A stretch of 64,000 bases of DNA from Bacillus_BD sp963787345 (GTDB taxonomy: Bacteria; Bacillota; Bacilli; Bacillales; Cytobacillaceae), in the NCBI GenBank assembly GCA_963787345.1, contig CAWBCW010000011.1, positions 434,001 through 498,000 of the forward strand. Reading direction: 5' to 3'. The position numbers were made by a program, and so were the translations under genes. Within the stretch, counting starts at the first letter, position 1; the number at the start of each line of letters is the position of its first letter. Positions 41,684 through 50,594 of the stretch are shown in pieces. Under the pieces are notes generated by a model that ran no database searches, was not told the DNA's origin, and saw only the letters and a program-made list of their open reading frames with translations.

Positions 41684-42475
41684 TTGGATCGGCCTAAAAT
41701 TGGTTTGGCACTTGGTTCAGGCGGCGCACGAGGATTTGCTCATTTGGGAATCATAAAGGTATTGGATGAGAATAAGATCCCGATTGATTATATTGCTGGA
41801 AGCAGCATGGGCTCGCTCGTTGCTTGTTTCTACGCAAGTGGATTAGATCTAAAACGTATTTATAAGTTGGCTGCGTCGTTTAAACGGAAGTATTATTTAG
41901 ATTTTACTGTGCCAAAAATGGGTTTTATTGCTGGCAAGAGAATCAAAGAATTTATTCGTCTCTTTACAAAAGGAAAACGACTTGAAGAATTGAATATACC
42001 GGTTTCGGTTGTTGCGACAGATCTTACGAAGGGCGAAAAAGTTGTATTTACTGAAGGTTCCATAGCTGAAGCGGTCCGTTCGAGCATATCGATACCAGGT
42101 ATTTTTGTACCTGAGAAAAAAGATGGCCGTATTCTTGTTGATGGAGGTGTGATTGATCGAGTCCCCGTATCTGTTGTAAAAGAGATGGGTGCAGATATTG
42201 TGATTGCGGTTGATGTTTCTAGAGTAAAAACGGATGCAGAAATTAAAAATATATACGATGTTATCATGCAAAGCTTAGATATTATGCAAATGGAATTAGT
42301 AGAAAATCGGCAAATTGCTTCAGACATTATGATTCGCCCTCAAGTTGAAAAATATAGTGCGAGGGCTTTTACGAATATAGAGGAAATCATTCTAATGGGA
42401 GAAGAAGAAGCTCAAAAGCATATTGCACAAATCAAAAAAATCATCGCTGAGTGGAAGGAGCTTCATAACGAATGA
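41684..42475 (+). CDS. ylbK: Patatin-like phospholipase family protein YlbK (NTE family)
   Basis: A 263-residue serine hydrolase-like protein. The oxyanion glycine motif GSGGARG is at residues 11-17, the nucleophile elbow GSSMG at 39-43 (Ser41), and the catalytic Asp is in DGGVIDRVPV. Likely a lysophospholipase or esterase; substrate unknown. The start is TTG 41684 with a GGAGGAG site. Its stop overlaps the ylbL start by 4 bases (ATGA). Confidence 0.93.
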   Translation: MDRPKIGLALGSGGARGFAHLGIIKVLDENKIPIDYIAGSSMGSLVACFYASGLDLKRIYKLAASFKRKYYLDFTVPKMGFIAGKRIKEFIRLFTKGKRLEELNIPVSVVATDLTKGEKVVFTEGSIAEAVRSSISIPGIFVPEKKDGRILVDGGVIDRVPVSVVKEMGADIVIAVDVSRVKTDAEIKNIYDVIMQSLDIMQMELVENRQIASDIMIRPQVEKYSARAFTNIEEIILMGEEEAQKHIAQIKKIIAEWKELHNE

Positions 42476-43500
42476 AAAGCAAAAAAAGAATAAAAGTTTT
42501 AAGTCTGATCACAGTAATTCTTGCAGCTCTTTCTTTTTATTTGTTACCCTATTATATTTCTAAACCTGGAATGGCCAAAGAGCTCCATCCAATTATTGAG
42601 GTAGAAGATGGTTATGACGAAGCGGGTAGTTTCATGTTGACAACAGTAAGAATGGGCAGGGCCAATATTTATTCATACCTAATAGCTAAATATAGTAAGT
42701 ATCATGAAATATACCCTCTCGATCACATCAGACCTAAAGATGAAACGGAAGAGGAGTATTCGGTTCGCCAGCTTCAATTAATGGACTCCTCTAAAATAAA
42801 TGCGGTCGAAGCAGCCTATAAGAAGGCGGGTTTACCAGTAAATTATCAGTACAATGGTGTGTATGTTCTAAATGTTGTATCAGGGATGCCAGCGGAAGAG
42901 AAGTTAAAGCCAGCTGATCGAATTTTTAAGGTGGATGGGAAGGAAATTCAAACATCCGATGAGTTTATGGACTATATAAGTAAAAAGACGATAGGAGAAA
43001 ATGTAACGCTGACATTTGAAAGAAAGCAAAAAGTTTATCAGATAAACTTAGAGCTTGAAAGTTTTAAGGATGAAAAAAATAATGGGAAAGCAGGAATTGG
43101 GATTGGTCTTGTAGACGATAAAGAATTGATCGTTGAGCCAAATGTTACTGTTCGTACAGATGAGATAGGTGGACCATCTGCAGGTTTTATGTTTTCACTT
43201 GAAATCTATAATCAATTAACAGAAGGGGATTTAACAAGGGGTTATAAAATAGCTGGGACGGGTACGATTTCTCCCAATGGTGAAGTAGGTGAGATAGGCG
43301 GTATACACCAAAAAGTCATTGCAGCAGATAAAGCAGGAGCGGATATTTTTCTCGCGCCGAATCAAAATGGTGCGAAGGAATCTAACTACAGTGTTGCTCT
43401 AAAGACAGCTCAAGATATTAAAACTGATATGAAAATTATTCCTGTTGATACTTTTGAGCAAGCAGTGGAATATTTAGAAGGTCTCAAACCCAAAAAATAA
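42472..43500 (+). CDS. ylbL: YlbL, PDZ-containing S16 (Lon-like) serine protease
   Basis: A 342-residue membrane-anchored protease. One N-terminal helix (residues 8-27), a PDZ domain (about 125-195, GMPAEEKLKPADRIFKVDGKEI) and a Lon-type protease domain (200-340) with catalytic Ser236 in GGPSAG and Lys281 in HQKVIAADKAGA. In B. subtilis YlbL (DdcA/DdcP pathway, DdcP) degrades the cell-division inhibitor YneA after DNA damage. Translationally coupled to ylbK. Confidence 0.93.
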   Translation: MKSKKRIKVLSLITVILAALSFYLLPYYISKPGMAKELHPIIEVEDGYDEAGSFMLTTVRMGRANIYSYLIAKYSKYHEIYPLDHIRPKDETEEEYSVRQLQLMDSSKINAVEAAYKKAGLPVNYQYNGVYVLNVVSGMPAEEKLKPADRIFKVDGKEIQTSDEFMDYISKKTIGENVTLTFERKQKVYQINLELESFKDEKNNGKAGIGIGLVDDKELIVEPNVTVRTDEIGGPSAGFMFSLEIYNQLTEGDLTRGYKIAGTGTISPNGEVGEIGGIHQKVIAADKAGADIFLAPNQNGAKESNYSVALKTAQDIKTDMKIIPVDTFEQAVEYLEGLKPKK

Positions 43501-43530
43501 AAAGCAGCGATGAAGATCGTTGCTTTTTAT
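43496..43530 (+). terminator. Bidirectional terminator between ylbL and tmcAL
   Basis: Stem AAAAAGCAGCGAT / ATCGTTGCTTTTT (one G-T) with a 4-base loop and T-run, starting at the ylbL stop. Confidence 0.82.
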
Positions 43531-43533
43531 TTT

Positions 43534-44748
43534 TTATTTAATATAAATAGGTTTTTGAAAATACTCTTGTTCGAGGGCAAACTGTTTATTTTTAGAGGGC
43601 AGTCCCAAAGCGTATAGCTCTGCTGCTCTTGAATCAATTTCCATTTGTTGGCTGTTAAAGGATGCCCTCTTTGTTACAATTGGTAAGGGACATGTTTTTT
43701 TTGTTTGATTTAAAAAGGAGCGGCCATTATTTGTCATCCCAAGGAGACGAAGATAAGTTACCTTTTCATTTGTCATTTTCATTTCTTGTTTTGTTGAATT
43801 GGTTAGAATATGGGTTAATGCCCTTTGTAACCGAGTCCATGTATACCGTTTCGTTTTAAGAGCTTCCATAAATTCTCGAAAGGATTCAGACTTTTTGGCG
43901 AGGGAATGAATCCGATGCTCCATTCCTTCCTCGATTTCATAAATCTCCTTTAATTTATTTACATTGCTTTGCAAGATCACGAACCTTAAATAATCCCAAT
44001 ACATTTCCCAATGATGAAAAGCTCCGAAGCTATTTTTATATTGCAATAACAAGGAAGAAGTCTCTTTTGGTACATAGGAGCGAATGGTATCTAGATCCTC
44101 AGGCGGAGAAAATAATGCTTTCCGAATGCTCGTTGCACTGGCGATTGTCGAAGAGGCAAAATCTTCGTCATGATAGTGGGCATTTTTTCGAGAAATAGTC
44201 ATCATTTTTATATTTGTATGTTGTTCTATGGACGCTTTTACATATTGGAAGCCAAGAATATTATTTGGCTGTGATAGATCGACTGAATGCTCGTTGGGAT
44301 CTAATTCTTGATAGGCGAGGGACATTGCCTTCGGATAGCTATTTCCGGAAGATATAAATTTTTTTATAGCTTCATTGTACTTGCTCTCATTTTTCTTTAG
44401 AAAATCGTAAGTCTTGTAAAATGCTTCTATTGAACCCGACTCACTGCCAAAGCAAATATAATCACAGCCTGCTGCACTTAATAGTGAGACAGCTCCATTT
44501 GCAAATGTATCGGCTTTTTGAACGGCGAAGGAATAAGGCAATTCAAAAACAAGATCAATTCCGCCACACAAGGCCATTTCTGTTCTTGTCCATTTCGAGA
44601 CAAGAGCAGGTTCACCTCTTTGTAAAAAATTCCCGCTCATAGCAGCAATCACGATTTCTGCGCCAGTTATTTCTTTGGCTTTTTTAACATGATAGGCGTG
44701 TCCATGATGAAATGGATTATATTCAACAATTACACCAACAGCTTTCAT
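43534..44748 (-). CDS. tmcAL: tRNA(Met) cytidine acetate ligase TmcAL (YlbM)
   Basis: Forms N4-acetylcytidine at the wobble position of elongator tRNA-Met from acetate and ATP. The N-terminus MKAVGVIVEYNPFHHGHAYH carries the nucleotidyltransferase FHHGH motif; the SGNFLQRGEPALVSKWTR and GFQYVKAS segments are family-typical. 404 residues, slightly shorter than B. subtilis YlbM (415). The ATG at 44748 has an AAAGGAG site. Divergent from ylbN. Confidence 0.93.
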   Translation of the reverse strand: MKAVGVIVEYNPFHHGHAYHVKKAKEITGAEIVIAAMSGNFLQRGEPALVSKWTRTEMALCGGIDLVFELPYSFAVQKADTFANGAVSLLSAAGCDYICFGSESGSIEAFYKTYDFLKKNESKYNEAIKKFISSGNSYPKAMSLAYQELDPNEHSVDLSQPNNILGFQYVKASIEQHTNIKMMTISRKNAHYHDEDFASSTIASATSIRKALFSPPEDLDTIRSYVPKETSSLLLQYKNSFGAFHHWEMYWDYLRFVILQSNVNKLKEIYEIEEGMEHRIHSLAKKSESFREFMEALKTKRYTWTRLQRALTHILTNSTKQEMKMTNEKVTYLRLLGMTNNGRSFLNQTKKTCPLPIVTKRASFNSQQMEIDSRAAELYALGLPSKNKQFALEQEYFQKPIYIK

Positions 44749-44949
44749 AATAATGAACTCCTTTATTATTATTTAATCCGAATCACATGTGTGAATTCAA
44801 GTTTATTTTAGCGTATAAAAATATTTTAAATAAAATCTTGTTTGTAAACAACTAAGTAGGTTAGAATACTATAAGTACTGTTATCAATATAGCCAAATTT
44901 TTAGATTTTTAAGGGTCTAGAAAATGATATTTGGTGTAAAGAAAAAATA

Positions 44950-44978
44950 TTGACAATTAATTCTTTGAAAGCTATAAT
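44950..44978 (+). promoter_or_regulatory. Consensus sigma-A promoter of ylbN-rpmF
   Basis: TTGACA, 17-base spacer, TATAAT: a perfect match to consensus in both hexamers and spacing. The predicted start near 44985 leaves only about 20 bases of leader. This suits a ribosomal-protein operon. Confidence 0.85.
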
Positions 44979-45005
44979 TACCTTTGTTGCCTTGAGGTGA
45001 TACAG

Positions 45006-45530
45006 ATGAAATGGACGGTTAATCAGTTACGAAGAAATCAAAGCAAGGAATTAAAAATTGACGAGTATACAAATGCTGAGGAAATTACGAGGATTGATCA
45101 GAACATACGGGAGGTCTCACCTATTCATGTGACCGGAACGGCTGATATTGGTTCATCTAAGATTACTTTTCATTTAAATATAAAAGGTCAACTTACACTT
45201 CCTTGTTCACGTACATTAGTGGATGTTCATTATCCGATTAATGTTGACAGTATTGAAACGTTCCTTTTGAACGGTTCTGGCTATGAAACGGATGGAGAGG
45301 TACATCAAGTAAAAGGGGATGTAATTGATTTAACCCCAATTGTAAATGAAATCCTATTACTTGAGGTGCCGATACAAGTGATTGCTGAGGATCGTACAGA
45401 AGAGGGTGCTCCTCAATCAGGAAAAGGTTGGGAAGTCATTCATGAGAAGGATGAGAAAGACAAAGTAGATCCGCGACTAGCCGGACTTGCTAAGTTTTTT
45501 GAGCAAAATGATCAATCTTCAGATAGTTAA
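45006..45530 (+). CDS. ylbN: YceD/DUF177 family protein YlbN
   Basis: A 174-residue protein of the YceD (DUF177) family, nearly always next to rpmF in bacteria and linked in E. coli and plants to 23S rRNA accumulation. The family stretch LTLPCSRTLVDVHYPI is present, with acidic C-terminal half. ATG 45006 follows GAGGTGATA; the frame's GTG at 44997 overlaps the ribosome site. A role in 50S assembly is inferred from family and context. Confidence 0.9.
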   Translation: MKWTVNQLRRNQSKELKIDEYTNAEEITRIDQNIREVSPIHVTGTADIGSSKITFHLNIKGQLTLPCSRTLVDVHYPINVDSIETFLLNGSGYETDGEVHQVKGDVIDLTPIVNEILLLEVPIQVIAEDRTEEGAPQSGKGWEVIHEKDEKDKVDPRLAGLAKFFEQNDQSSDS

Positions 45531-45602
45531 AGAAGATGGATGACAGATTGAAGATCAACAAGTCTTCAAACTTTCTTAATACTCTTTAAGGAGGTGGGAA
45601 TA

Positions 45603-45776
45603 ATGGCTGTACCTTTTAGAAGAACTTCAAAAACGGCGAAAAGAAAGCGTCGTACGCATTTTAAACTACAGGTGCCTGGTATGACTGAGTGCCCAAACTG
45701 CGGTGAAATGAAACTTGCTCATCGTGTGTGTAAGGCTTGTGGAACATACAAAGGTAAAGAAGTAATTAGTAACTAA
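45603..45776 (+). CDS. rpmF: 50S ribosomal protein L32
   Basis: A 57-residue basic protein, MAVPFRRTSKTAKRKRRTH, with two CxxC pairs (CPNCG, CKACG), the zinc-binding form of L32. The ATG 45603 has a GGAGGTGGG site; an upstream in-frame ATG at 45594 lies inside that site. It follows ylbN by 72 bases and ends in the strongest terminator of the window. Confidence 0.97.
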   Translation: MAVPFRRTSKTAKRKRRTHFKLQVPGMTECPNCGEMKLAHRVCKACGTYKGKEVISN

Positions 45777-45781
45777 TGGAT

Positions 45782-45828
45782 AAAGAAACAGCGCAAGAAC
45801 ATACAGTTCTTGCGCTGTTTCTTTTTTT
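45782..45828 (+). terminator. Terminator of rpmF
   Basis: Perfect 19-bp stem AAAGAAACAGCGCAAGAAC / GTTCTTGCGCTGTTTCTTT with a 4-base loop and a T-run. Confidence 0.95.
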
Positions 45829-45942
45829 GCGCATAGCTTTCCATTATTTCTTTTTGGAAAAACGGTCTAATTCATTTGTGAATACATTCTATCTTTTCTA
45901 GTAGAAGCATATGTATAAATAAAAAAACTAGGAGGGAACTGA

Positions 45943-46578
45943 ATGTCTACAACTCGCCAAGATGCTTGGACTCAAGATGAGGATTTACTTCTAGCAGAAG
46001 TAGTACTTAGATATATTCGTGAAGGCGGTACACAGCTTCAGGCTTTTGAAGAAGTAGGAAAGAAGCTTACAAGAACTGCAGCAGCATGTGGATTTCGATG
46101 GAATTCAACAATTCGCAAGCAATACAAAACAGGAATTGAATTGGCAAAAAAACAAAGAAAGGAAATCAAAAGAAATGTAGAGATGGAAGATTCAATCGAA
46201 GTGACTGAATCTGAAACTCCTGTATCTACGATCGAACAAGAAGAGGAGGTTCCGTTGTATCGAAATAAACTAGCTATTGAAGAGATACTAGTCTATTTAA
46301 AAGAACTGCATGAGCGAGCACAAGGTGCACATCAGTATGAAGAAAGTTTGGCAGTATATAAAGAAAAAGTGAAGGAACTCGAGAAAAAGGTAAACAAGAT
46401 TTCAACCGAAAATCTGAAGTTACAAAAGGAATTCTTTACGATGGAAAATGACTATAAAGCTTTAGTAGAAATTATGGAAAGAGCAAGAAAGATGGTCGTA
46501 TTAAAAGATGAGGAATTCGCACAAAAGGTAAGATTTCAGATGGATAAAAATGGGAATTTGGAAAAACTGGATAAATAA
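45943..46578 (+). CDS. ylbO: RsfA-family transcriptional regulator YlbO
   Basis: A 211-residue regulator with an N-terminal Myb/SANT-like DNA-binding domain (residues 5-60: RQDAWTQDEDLLLAEVVLRYI, ACGFRWNSTIRKQY) and a C-terminal coiled coil (about 110-195). RsfA family members act in prespore or mother-cell gene control; YlbO of B. subtilis is expressed in sporulation. The ATG has an AGGAGGG site. Target genes cannot be read from this sequence. Confidence 0.9.
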   Translation: MSTTRQDAWTQDEDLLLAEVVLRYIREGGTQLQAFEEVGKKLTRTAAACGFRWNSTIRKQYKTGIELAKKQRKEIKRNVEMEDSIEVTESETPVSTIEQEEEVPLYRNKLAIEEILVYLKELHERAQGAHQYEESLAVYKEKVKELEKKVNKISTENLKLQKEFFTMENDYKALVEIMERARKMVVLKDEEFAQKVRFQMDKNGNLEKLDK

Positions 46579-46612
46579 AAATAAGCAGACGATTGTCTGC
46601 TTATTTTTATTT
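46577..46612 (+). terminator. Bidirectional terminator between ylbO and ylbP
   Basis: 14-bp stem AAAAATAAGCAGAC / GTCTGCTTATTTTT with a GATT loop, overlapping the ylbO stop and next to the ylbP stop. Confidence 0.85.
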
Positions 46613-47102
46613 ACTTAGCTTCAGATACATGATTTGGAGACCATATAAGCGGATTCTCTCCTAAATCTCGCTCCATATCATAAGTTACCGAGGAAAAACC
46701 CATTTTTTCCCAGAAGCTTCTTGATTTTACACGTGGATTTGTTTTGATTGGCATACCGAAACTTTTGGCATAATTAACAAGTGCTGTACCATACCCCTTG
46801 CCTTGATACTCTGGTAATACTCCTAACTTCCATATTTCTATATAATCAACAGGAGGTTCAAAATAGCGGTTATACTTTCCGCTTACTTGGTAGACACTCA
46901 TACGAGCAACGAGTTTATCACCGAAGTAAATTCCGTAGAATGGGGATTCGCTATCATTTTCAATGATATTCGCCTGAAGATCTTCACTCATCGATAATTC
47001 TTGAATTCCATATTCCTTAAAACTTTTAAAATCATCAAGCGTTTTAAAGTTGACCTTTAATCTCACAATTTCTTTTACGCTGTCTTTTTCCATTGCGACC
47101 AT
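46611..47102 (-). CDS. ylbP: GNAT family N-acetyltransferase YlbP
   Basis: A 163-residue acetyltransferase. The acetyl-CoA pyrophosphate loop is PEYQGKGYGTALV, preceded by the strand YIEIWKLGVL; the KSRSFWEKMGF segment is typical of the C-terminal half. Substrate unknown. The ATG 47102 follows AAGGGGG. It matches YlbP in B. subtilis by place and size. Confidence 0.9.
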   Translation of the reverse strand: MVAMEKDSVKEIVRLKVNFKTLDDFKSFKEYGIQELSMSEDLQANIIENDSESPFYGIYFGDKLVARMSVYQVSGKYNRYFEPPVDYIEIWKLGVLPEYQGKGYGTALVNYAKSFGMPIKTNPRVKSRSFWEKMGFSSVTYDMERDLGENPLIWSPNHVSEAK

Positions 47103-47301
47103 GTTATTTCCCCCTTTTTGTATTAATAATTCCCTGACAAATCACTGGAAAGAATACATATCATTGAGGCTTTCGTGGTTTTCTAGAAAAATTACAATAT
47201 TACTAACTATCTGAATACTATTATATAACATTTCTTTCATAAATGCTTTAGTTTCACATTAGAAAACGGTTACAATTTCATTTTGAGTGCTAAGCGAGGG
47301 G

Positions 47302-47334
47302 ACGATAGCTGTATGAAATATTACTATCGTTTTA
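47302..47334. other. Hairpin in the ylbP-ylbQ gap
   Basis: 7-bp stem ACGATAG / CTATCGT with a 15-base loop and a short T-run. The gap (47103-47413) between divergent genes otherwise holds a TATAAT about 40 bases before ylbQ, without a good -35. Nothing else is recognisable. Confidence 0.4.
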
Positions 47335-47413
47335 GTAAATTTATATACGCTCTTTACCTCAATCCTATATAATGAAAGAAATATAGTTTATTTATTGAAG
47401 GGAACAGATATAA

Positions 47414-48310
47414 ATGAAGATTGGGATTATAGGCGGAGGAGCAATTGGTTTACTTTTTTCCTACTATTTAAGTGAACACCACTCTATTTGTCTGTATGTT
47501 CATAGTAACAAGCAACGTGATTTACTTCAAAAGGAAGGATTAATATTTGAAAAGGATGGACAGAGAAAAAGGAAATTCTTGCAAGTGAAATTATCTGCCC
47601 AATGGCGTGGTCGTGAAGAGGTCACACTTATTGCATTAAAACAATACCATTTACCCGATATTATTGAATGGCTCTCAGCTTATAGTTCGAACGGCCATGC
47701 TCTTCTCTTTTTGCAAAATGGGATGGGTCATTTGAAATGGCTTGATAAAATAGAGGGGGATATTTATTTAGGTTGTGTTGAACATGGGGCGCTAAAGAAG
47801 GATAATCATCATGTCGTCCACACCGGTGCAGGTACAACAAAAATGGCTCTTTTTCGTGGATCAACTCAAAAGCTTTTTGGCTTTACCGAGGATGTACAAA
47901 ATGACTCCTTTCCGTTTGTATTGGAAGAGAATCATGAGACCATGCTAATAAAAAAATTAGTTGTAAACGCCATTATTAATCCAATAACATCTATTTTGCA
48001 AGTTAAGAATGGAGAAATTATCGATAATCCCTATTATTTTAAACTAGTAAAAAGCATGTTTACAGAAGTCCAAGCTTGTCTTAATTTGCAAGAACCTAAA
48101 GCGTATTTTTCAAATCTTATCGAGGTTTGTAAACAAACCGCTCAAAATGATTCGTCCATGCTTCGGGATTTAAATGAAAATCGTCCTACCGAGATCGATG
48201 CAATCTTAGGGTATCTTTTAGAAAAGGCAGCTGAAAAAGAAATACATACTCCCATCATTGAGTTGTTTTATCAGGCTGTGAAGGGAAAAGAGTGTAGGGT
48301 GGAGGAGTAA
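47414..48310 (+). CDS. panE: 2-dehydropantoate 2-reductase family protein
   Basis: NADPH-dependent ketopantoate reductase of the pantothenate pathway; YlbQ in B. subtilis. The Rossmann motif GIIGGGAIGLLFSYYL is at residues 3-18. The catalytic Lys is in the LIKKLVVNAIINPITSIL region and the conserved ENRPTEIDAILGYLLEKA motif is near the C-terminus. 298 residues, full length. Followed 5 bases later by the DUF3397 gene. Confidence 0.9.
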   Translation: MKIGIIGGGAIGLLFSYYLSEHHSICLYVHSNKQRDLLQKEGLIFEKDGQRKRKFLQVKLSAQWRGREEVTLIALKQYHLPDIIEWLSAYSSNGHALLFLQNGMGHLKWLDKIEGDIYLGCVEHGALKKDNHHVVHTGAGTTKMALFRGSTQKLFGFTEDVQNDSFPFVLEENHETMLIKKLVVNAIINPITSILQVKNGEIIDNPYYFKLVKSMFTEVQACLNLQEPKAYFSNLIEVCKQTAQNDSSMLRDLNENRPTEIDAILGYLLEKAAEKEIHTPIIELFYQAVKGKECRVEE

Positions 48311-48315
48311 AACGC

Positions 48316-48711
48316 GTGTCAGAAGTTATATCATCAATCATTGCAACTTTCGTGACTATTCCATTGTTAGGGTATATAATCGTTTTTGTAATAAGTAAGC
48401 TTATCACGAGAAACCATCGTAAATCAGTTAAAATTGCGATCGATGTTACGACATTATTATTCGTTATCGCTTGTCATTACTTTATTATGGCTATTTGGGG
48501 CATATCGGTTTTTTGGATGATTATTCTATTCATGATTTTAATTGCAATCATTTTTGTTATTGCCCATTGGAAATTAAAACATGAGATCCAATTTATAAAA
48601 GTGTTCAAAGGGTTTTGGCGGTTTAATTTTTTATGCTTTGGATTGATTTACATCTTTTTATTGGCATATGGACTCATTTTACGTATCAGCATGGCTGTTA
48701 CTTTTACTTAA
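48316..48711 (+). CDS. DUF3397 family membrane protein
   Basis: A 131-residue protein with four membrane helices (about residues 6-28, 45-60, 65-85 and 105-127). I assign DUF3397, a family of Bacillales membrane proteins placed upstream of bshC and mraZ; function unknown. It starts GTG 48316, overlapping nothing, with GGAGGAG in the panE end as ribosome site, so it is coupled to panE. Confidence 0.8.
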   Translation: MSEVISSIIATFVTIPLLGYIIVFVISKLITRNHRKSVKIAIDVTTLLFVIACHYFIMAIWGISVFWMIILFMILIAIIFVIAHWKLKHEIQFIKVFKGFWRFNFLCFGLIYIFLLAYGLILRISMAVTFT

Positions 48712-48783
48712 AGGGATTAAAGTTTTAAATAAGGTTTTTCAATACTGGAAATGTACAATGCATCATTAGAAAGGAAGTATTAA

Positions 48784-50409
48784 ATGGAGATGTTAAGTCT
48801 CTCACTGCCGGCAACGAATCGATTTGCGACGGATTATCTTGCTGGTACATCTGAGATCCAAAAGTTTTTTCATTATCAATTTAAAAATAAATCGGATTAT
48901 AAGGAACGATTATTAGAATTACAAAACCGGAAATTTATGAGAAAAGAATTGGCTGGCTGTATTGAAGAATTTATGAAGCCATTTCCAACATCTCAAGAAG
49001 TTGAAAATTCCCTTTCAAAATTGGCTGATGATCAAAGTGTTGTCGTTATCGGTGGACAGCAGGCGGGAATTCTTACGGGTCCGCTTTATTCGATCCATAA
49101 AGTGATTTCAATTATTGCGTTGGCTAAGAAACAAGAAGCCGAGTTGAATATCCCTGTAGTTCCCGTTTTTTGGATAGCGGGGGAAGATCATGATTTTCAA
49201 GAGGTCAATCACATTTATCTGGAAAAGGATGGGAAGGTTCAAAAGGTAACATATCCTGAAAAAGTACTAGAAAAGAAAATGGTTTCAGATATCGAGTTGA
49301 ATCAAGAACTATGTTTAAAATGGGTAGAGGATATTATTCAAGAACTTGGTGAGACAGATCATACAAATGAACTGCTTCAATTTATGAAAGAATCGATACA
49401 AAAATCTGGGACATTTGTTGACTTCTTTGGTCATATTATTATGGGGTTATTTAAAAATGAAGGTCTATTAATCATTGATTCTGGATTTTCGGGACTAAGA
49501 CATCTTGAAAAGGAAATCTTCATTTCACAAATACAACAGGCCTCCGAAATAACAAGCTCTGTCAAGGCTGTTCAAAAGAAGTTAAATCACCTTGGTTTTC
49601 CATCTGCGATCGATTTAAGTGATCAGGCAGCGAATCTGTTTTATTATGATGAAAAATATAAAGATCGAGTTCTGCTTGAATTTGAACAAGAGGAAGGACA
49701 ATTCTTTGGTAAAAATGGGATGGTTCGTTTCAGTGTTGACGAGTTGTTGCAAATTGCTGCAGAATTTCCAACTAAGTTAAGTAATAACGTCGTAACGCGC
49801 CCGATCACACAGGAGTTGCTTTTCCCAACTTTAGCATTTATTGCTGGTCCAGGTGAAATTGCTTATTGGGCAGAACTGAAAGAGGCATTTGAACGATTCT
49901 CTCTGAAAATGCCGATTCTCGTTCCTCGGTTAAATATTACCTTACTAGATGGTTCCGTTGGGACAGATCTTCAAGAACTAGATTTAACCATCGAAGATGT
50001 GCTTAAGAATGGAATTGAAAATGATAGAAATGAATATTTATGTTCCGTGAAAGATCAGGAACTTGAGCAGCTATTCCAATCTACTAAAGATCAACTCATT
50101 CAGCAGTATGAATTAATCGGGAAAAAAATGGATAAAGGTTTATCACCCCTTTTTCATAAAAACCAAAAAATTCTCTTACAGCAGATCGATTTTCTAAGGG
50201 ATAAAGCAAATGAATCGCTGTGGGATAAGAATGCGGTGATTTTGAATAAATATCAACGGGTAGAAAATAAGCTGAAGCCGCTAAATTCTCCTCAGGAGAG
50301 AATTTTAAATCCTTTATTATTTATGAATGCATATGGAATCTCATTCTTTGCAAAATTGCCTTATTTACCATATGAATTTGATGGGACGCATAAGGTGATA
50401 AAAATCTAA
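48784..50409 (+). CDS. bshC: Bacillithiol biosynthesis cysteine-adding enzyme BshC
   Basis: Last step of bacillithiol synthesis: adds cysteine to GlcN-malate. 541 residues, full length. Family segments are VVVIGGQQAGILTGPLYSIHK, PVFWIAGEDHDFQEVNH and FIAGPGEIAYWAEL, with a long C-terminal coiled coil and an ending of NPLLFMNAYG...PYEFDG. A second in-frame ATG at 48790 is possible. The presence of BshC implies bacillithiol as the low-molecular-weight thiol. Confidence 0.94.
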   Translation: MEMLSLSLPATNRFATDYLAGTSEIQKFFHYQFKNKSDYKERLLELQNRKFMRKELAGCIEEFMKPFPTSQEVENSLSKLADDQSVVVIGGQQAGILTGPLYSIHKVISIIALAKKQEAELNIPVVPVFWIAGEDHDFQEVNHIYLEKDGKVQKVTYPEKVLEKKMVSDIELNQELCLKWVEDIIQELGETDHTNELLQFMKESIQKSGTFVDFFGHIIMGLFKNEGLLIIDSGFSGLRHLEKEIFISQIQQASEITSSVKAVQKKLNHLGFPSAIDLSDQAANLFYYDEKYKDRVLLEFEQEEGQFFGKNGMVRFSVDELLQIAAEFPTKLSNNVVTRPITQELLFPTLAFIAGPGEIAYWAELKEAFERFSLKMPILVPRLNITLLDGSVGTDLQELDLTIEDVLKNGIENDRNEYLCSVKDQELEQLFQSTKDQLIQQYELIGKKMDKGLSPLFHKNQKILLQQIDFLRDKANESLWDKNAVILNKYQRVENKLKPLNSPQERILNPLLFMNAYGISFFAKLPYLPYEFDGTHKVIKI

Positions 50410-50437
50410 AGTTTTTTGTATAAAACCAAAATAAAGG

Positions 50438-50467
50438 GGACCTTCATTTGAGAAGGTCGCTTTTTTG
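50438..50467 (+). terminator. Terminator of bshC
   Basis: Stem GACCTTC / GAAGGTC with a 6-base loop followed by GC and a T-run. Confidence 0.78.
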
Positions 50468-50536
50468 TTGATTAAATGTACTTTTACTCATTTTATTGAA
50501 GGATTTCTGAGATGAGGGGAGAATTATAAAAATAAT

Positions 50537-50581
50537 GTGGAGGAAAGTGGGGGGATGTGGTAAAGTAATTTTAGAAAGTGG
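50537..50581 (+). promoter_or_regulatory. MraZ operator: GTGG repeats
   Basis: GTGG occurs at 50537, 50547 and 50557, exactly 10 bases apart, and again at 50578 (21 bases on). Tandem GTGG repeats with 10-base period upstream of mraZ are the binding site of MraZ itself, which autoregulates the dcw operon in other bacteria. A TATAAA at 50526 just upstream could be the -10 of the operon promoter. Confidence 0.7.
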
Positions 50582-50594
50582 GGGTTTTTCAGGT

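Noticed and set aside
41893..42327. 144- and 124-residue minus-strand frames
   Set aside because: Both are antisense to ylbK, whose catalytic motifs are clear.
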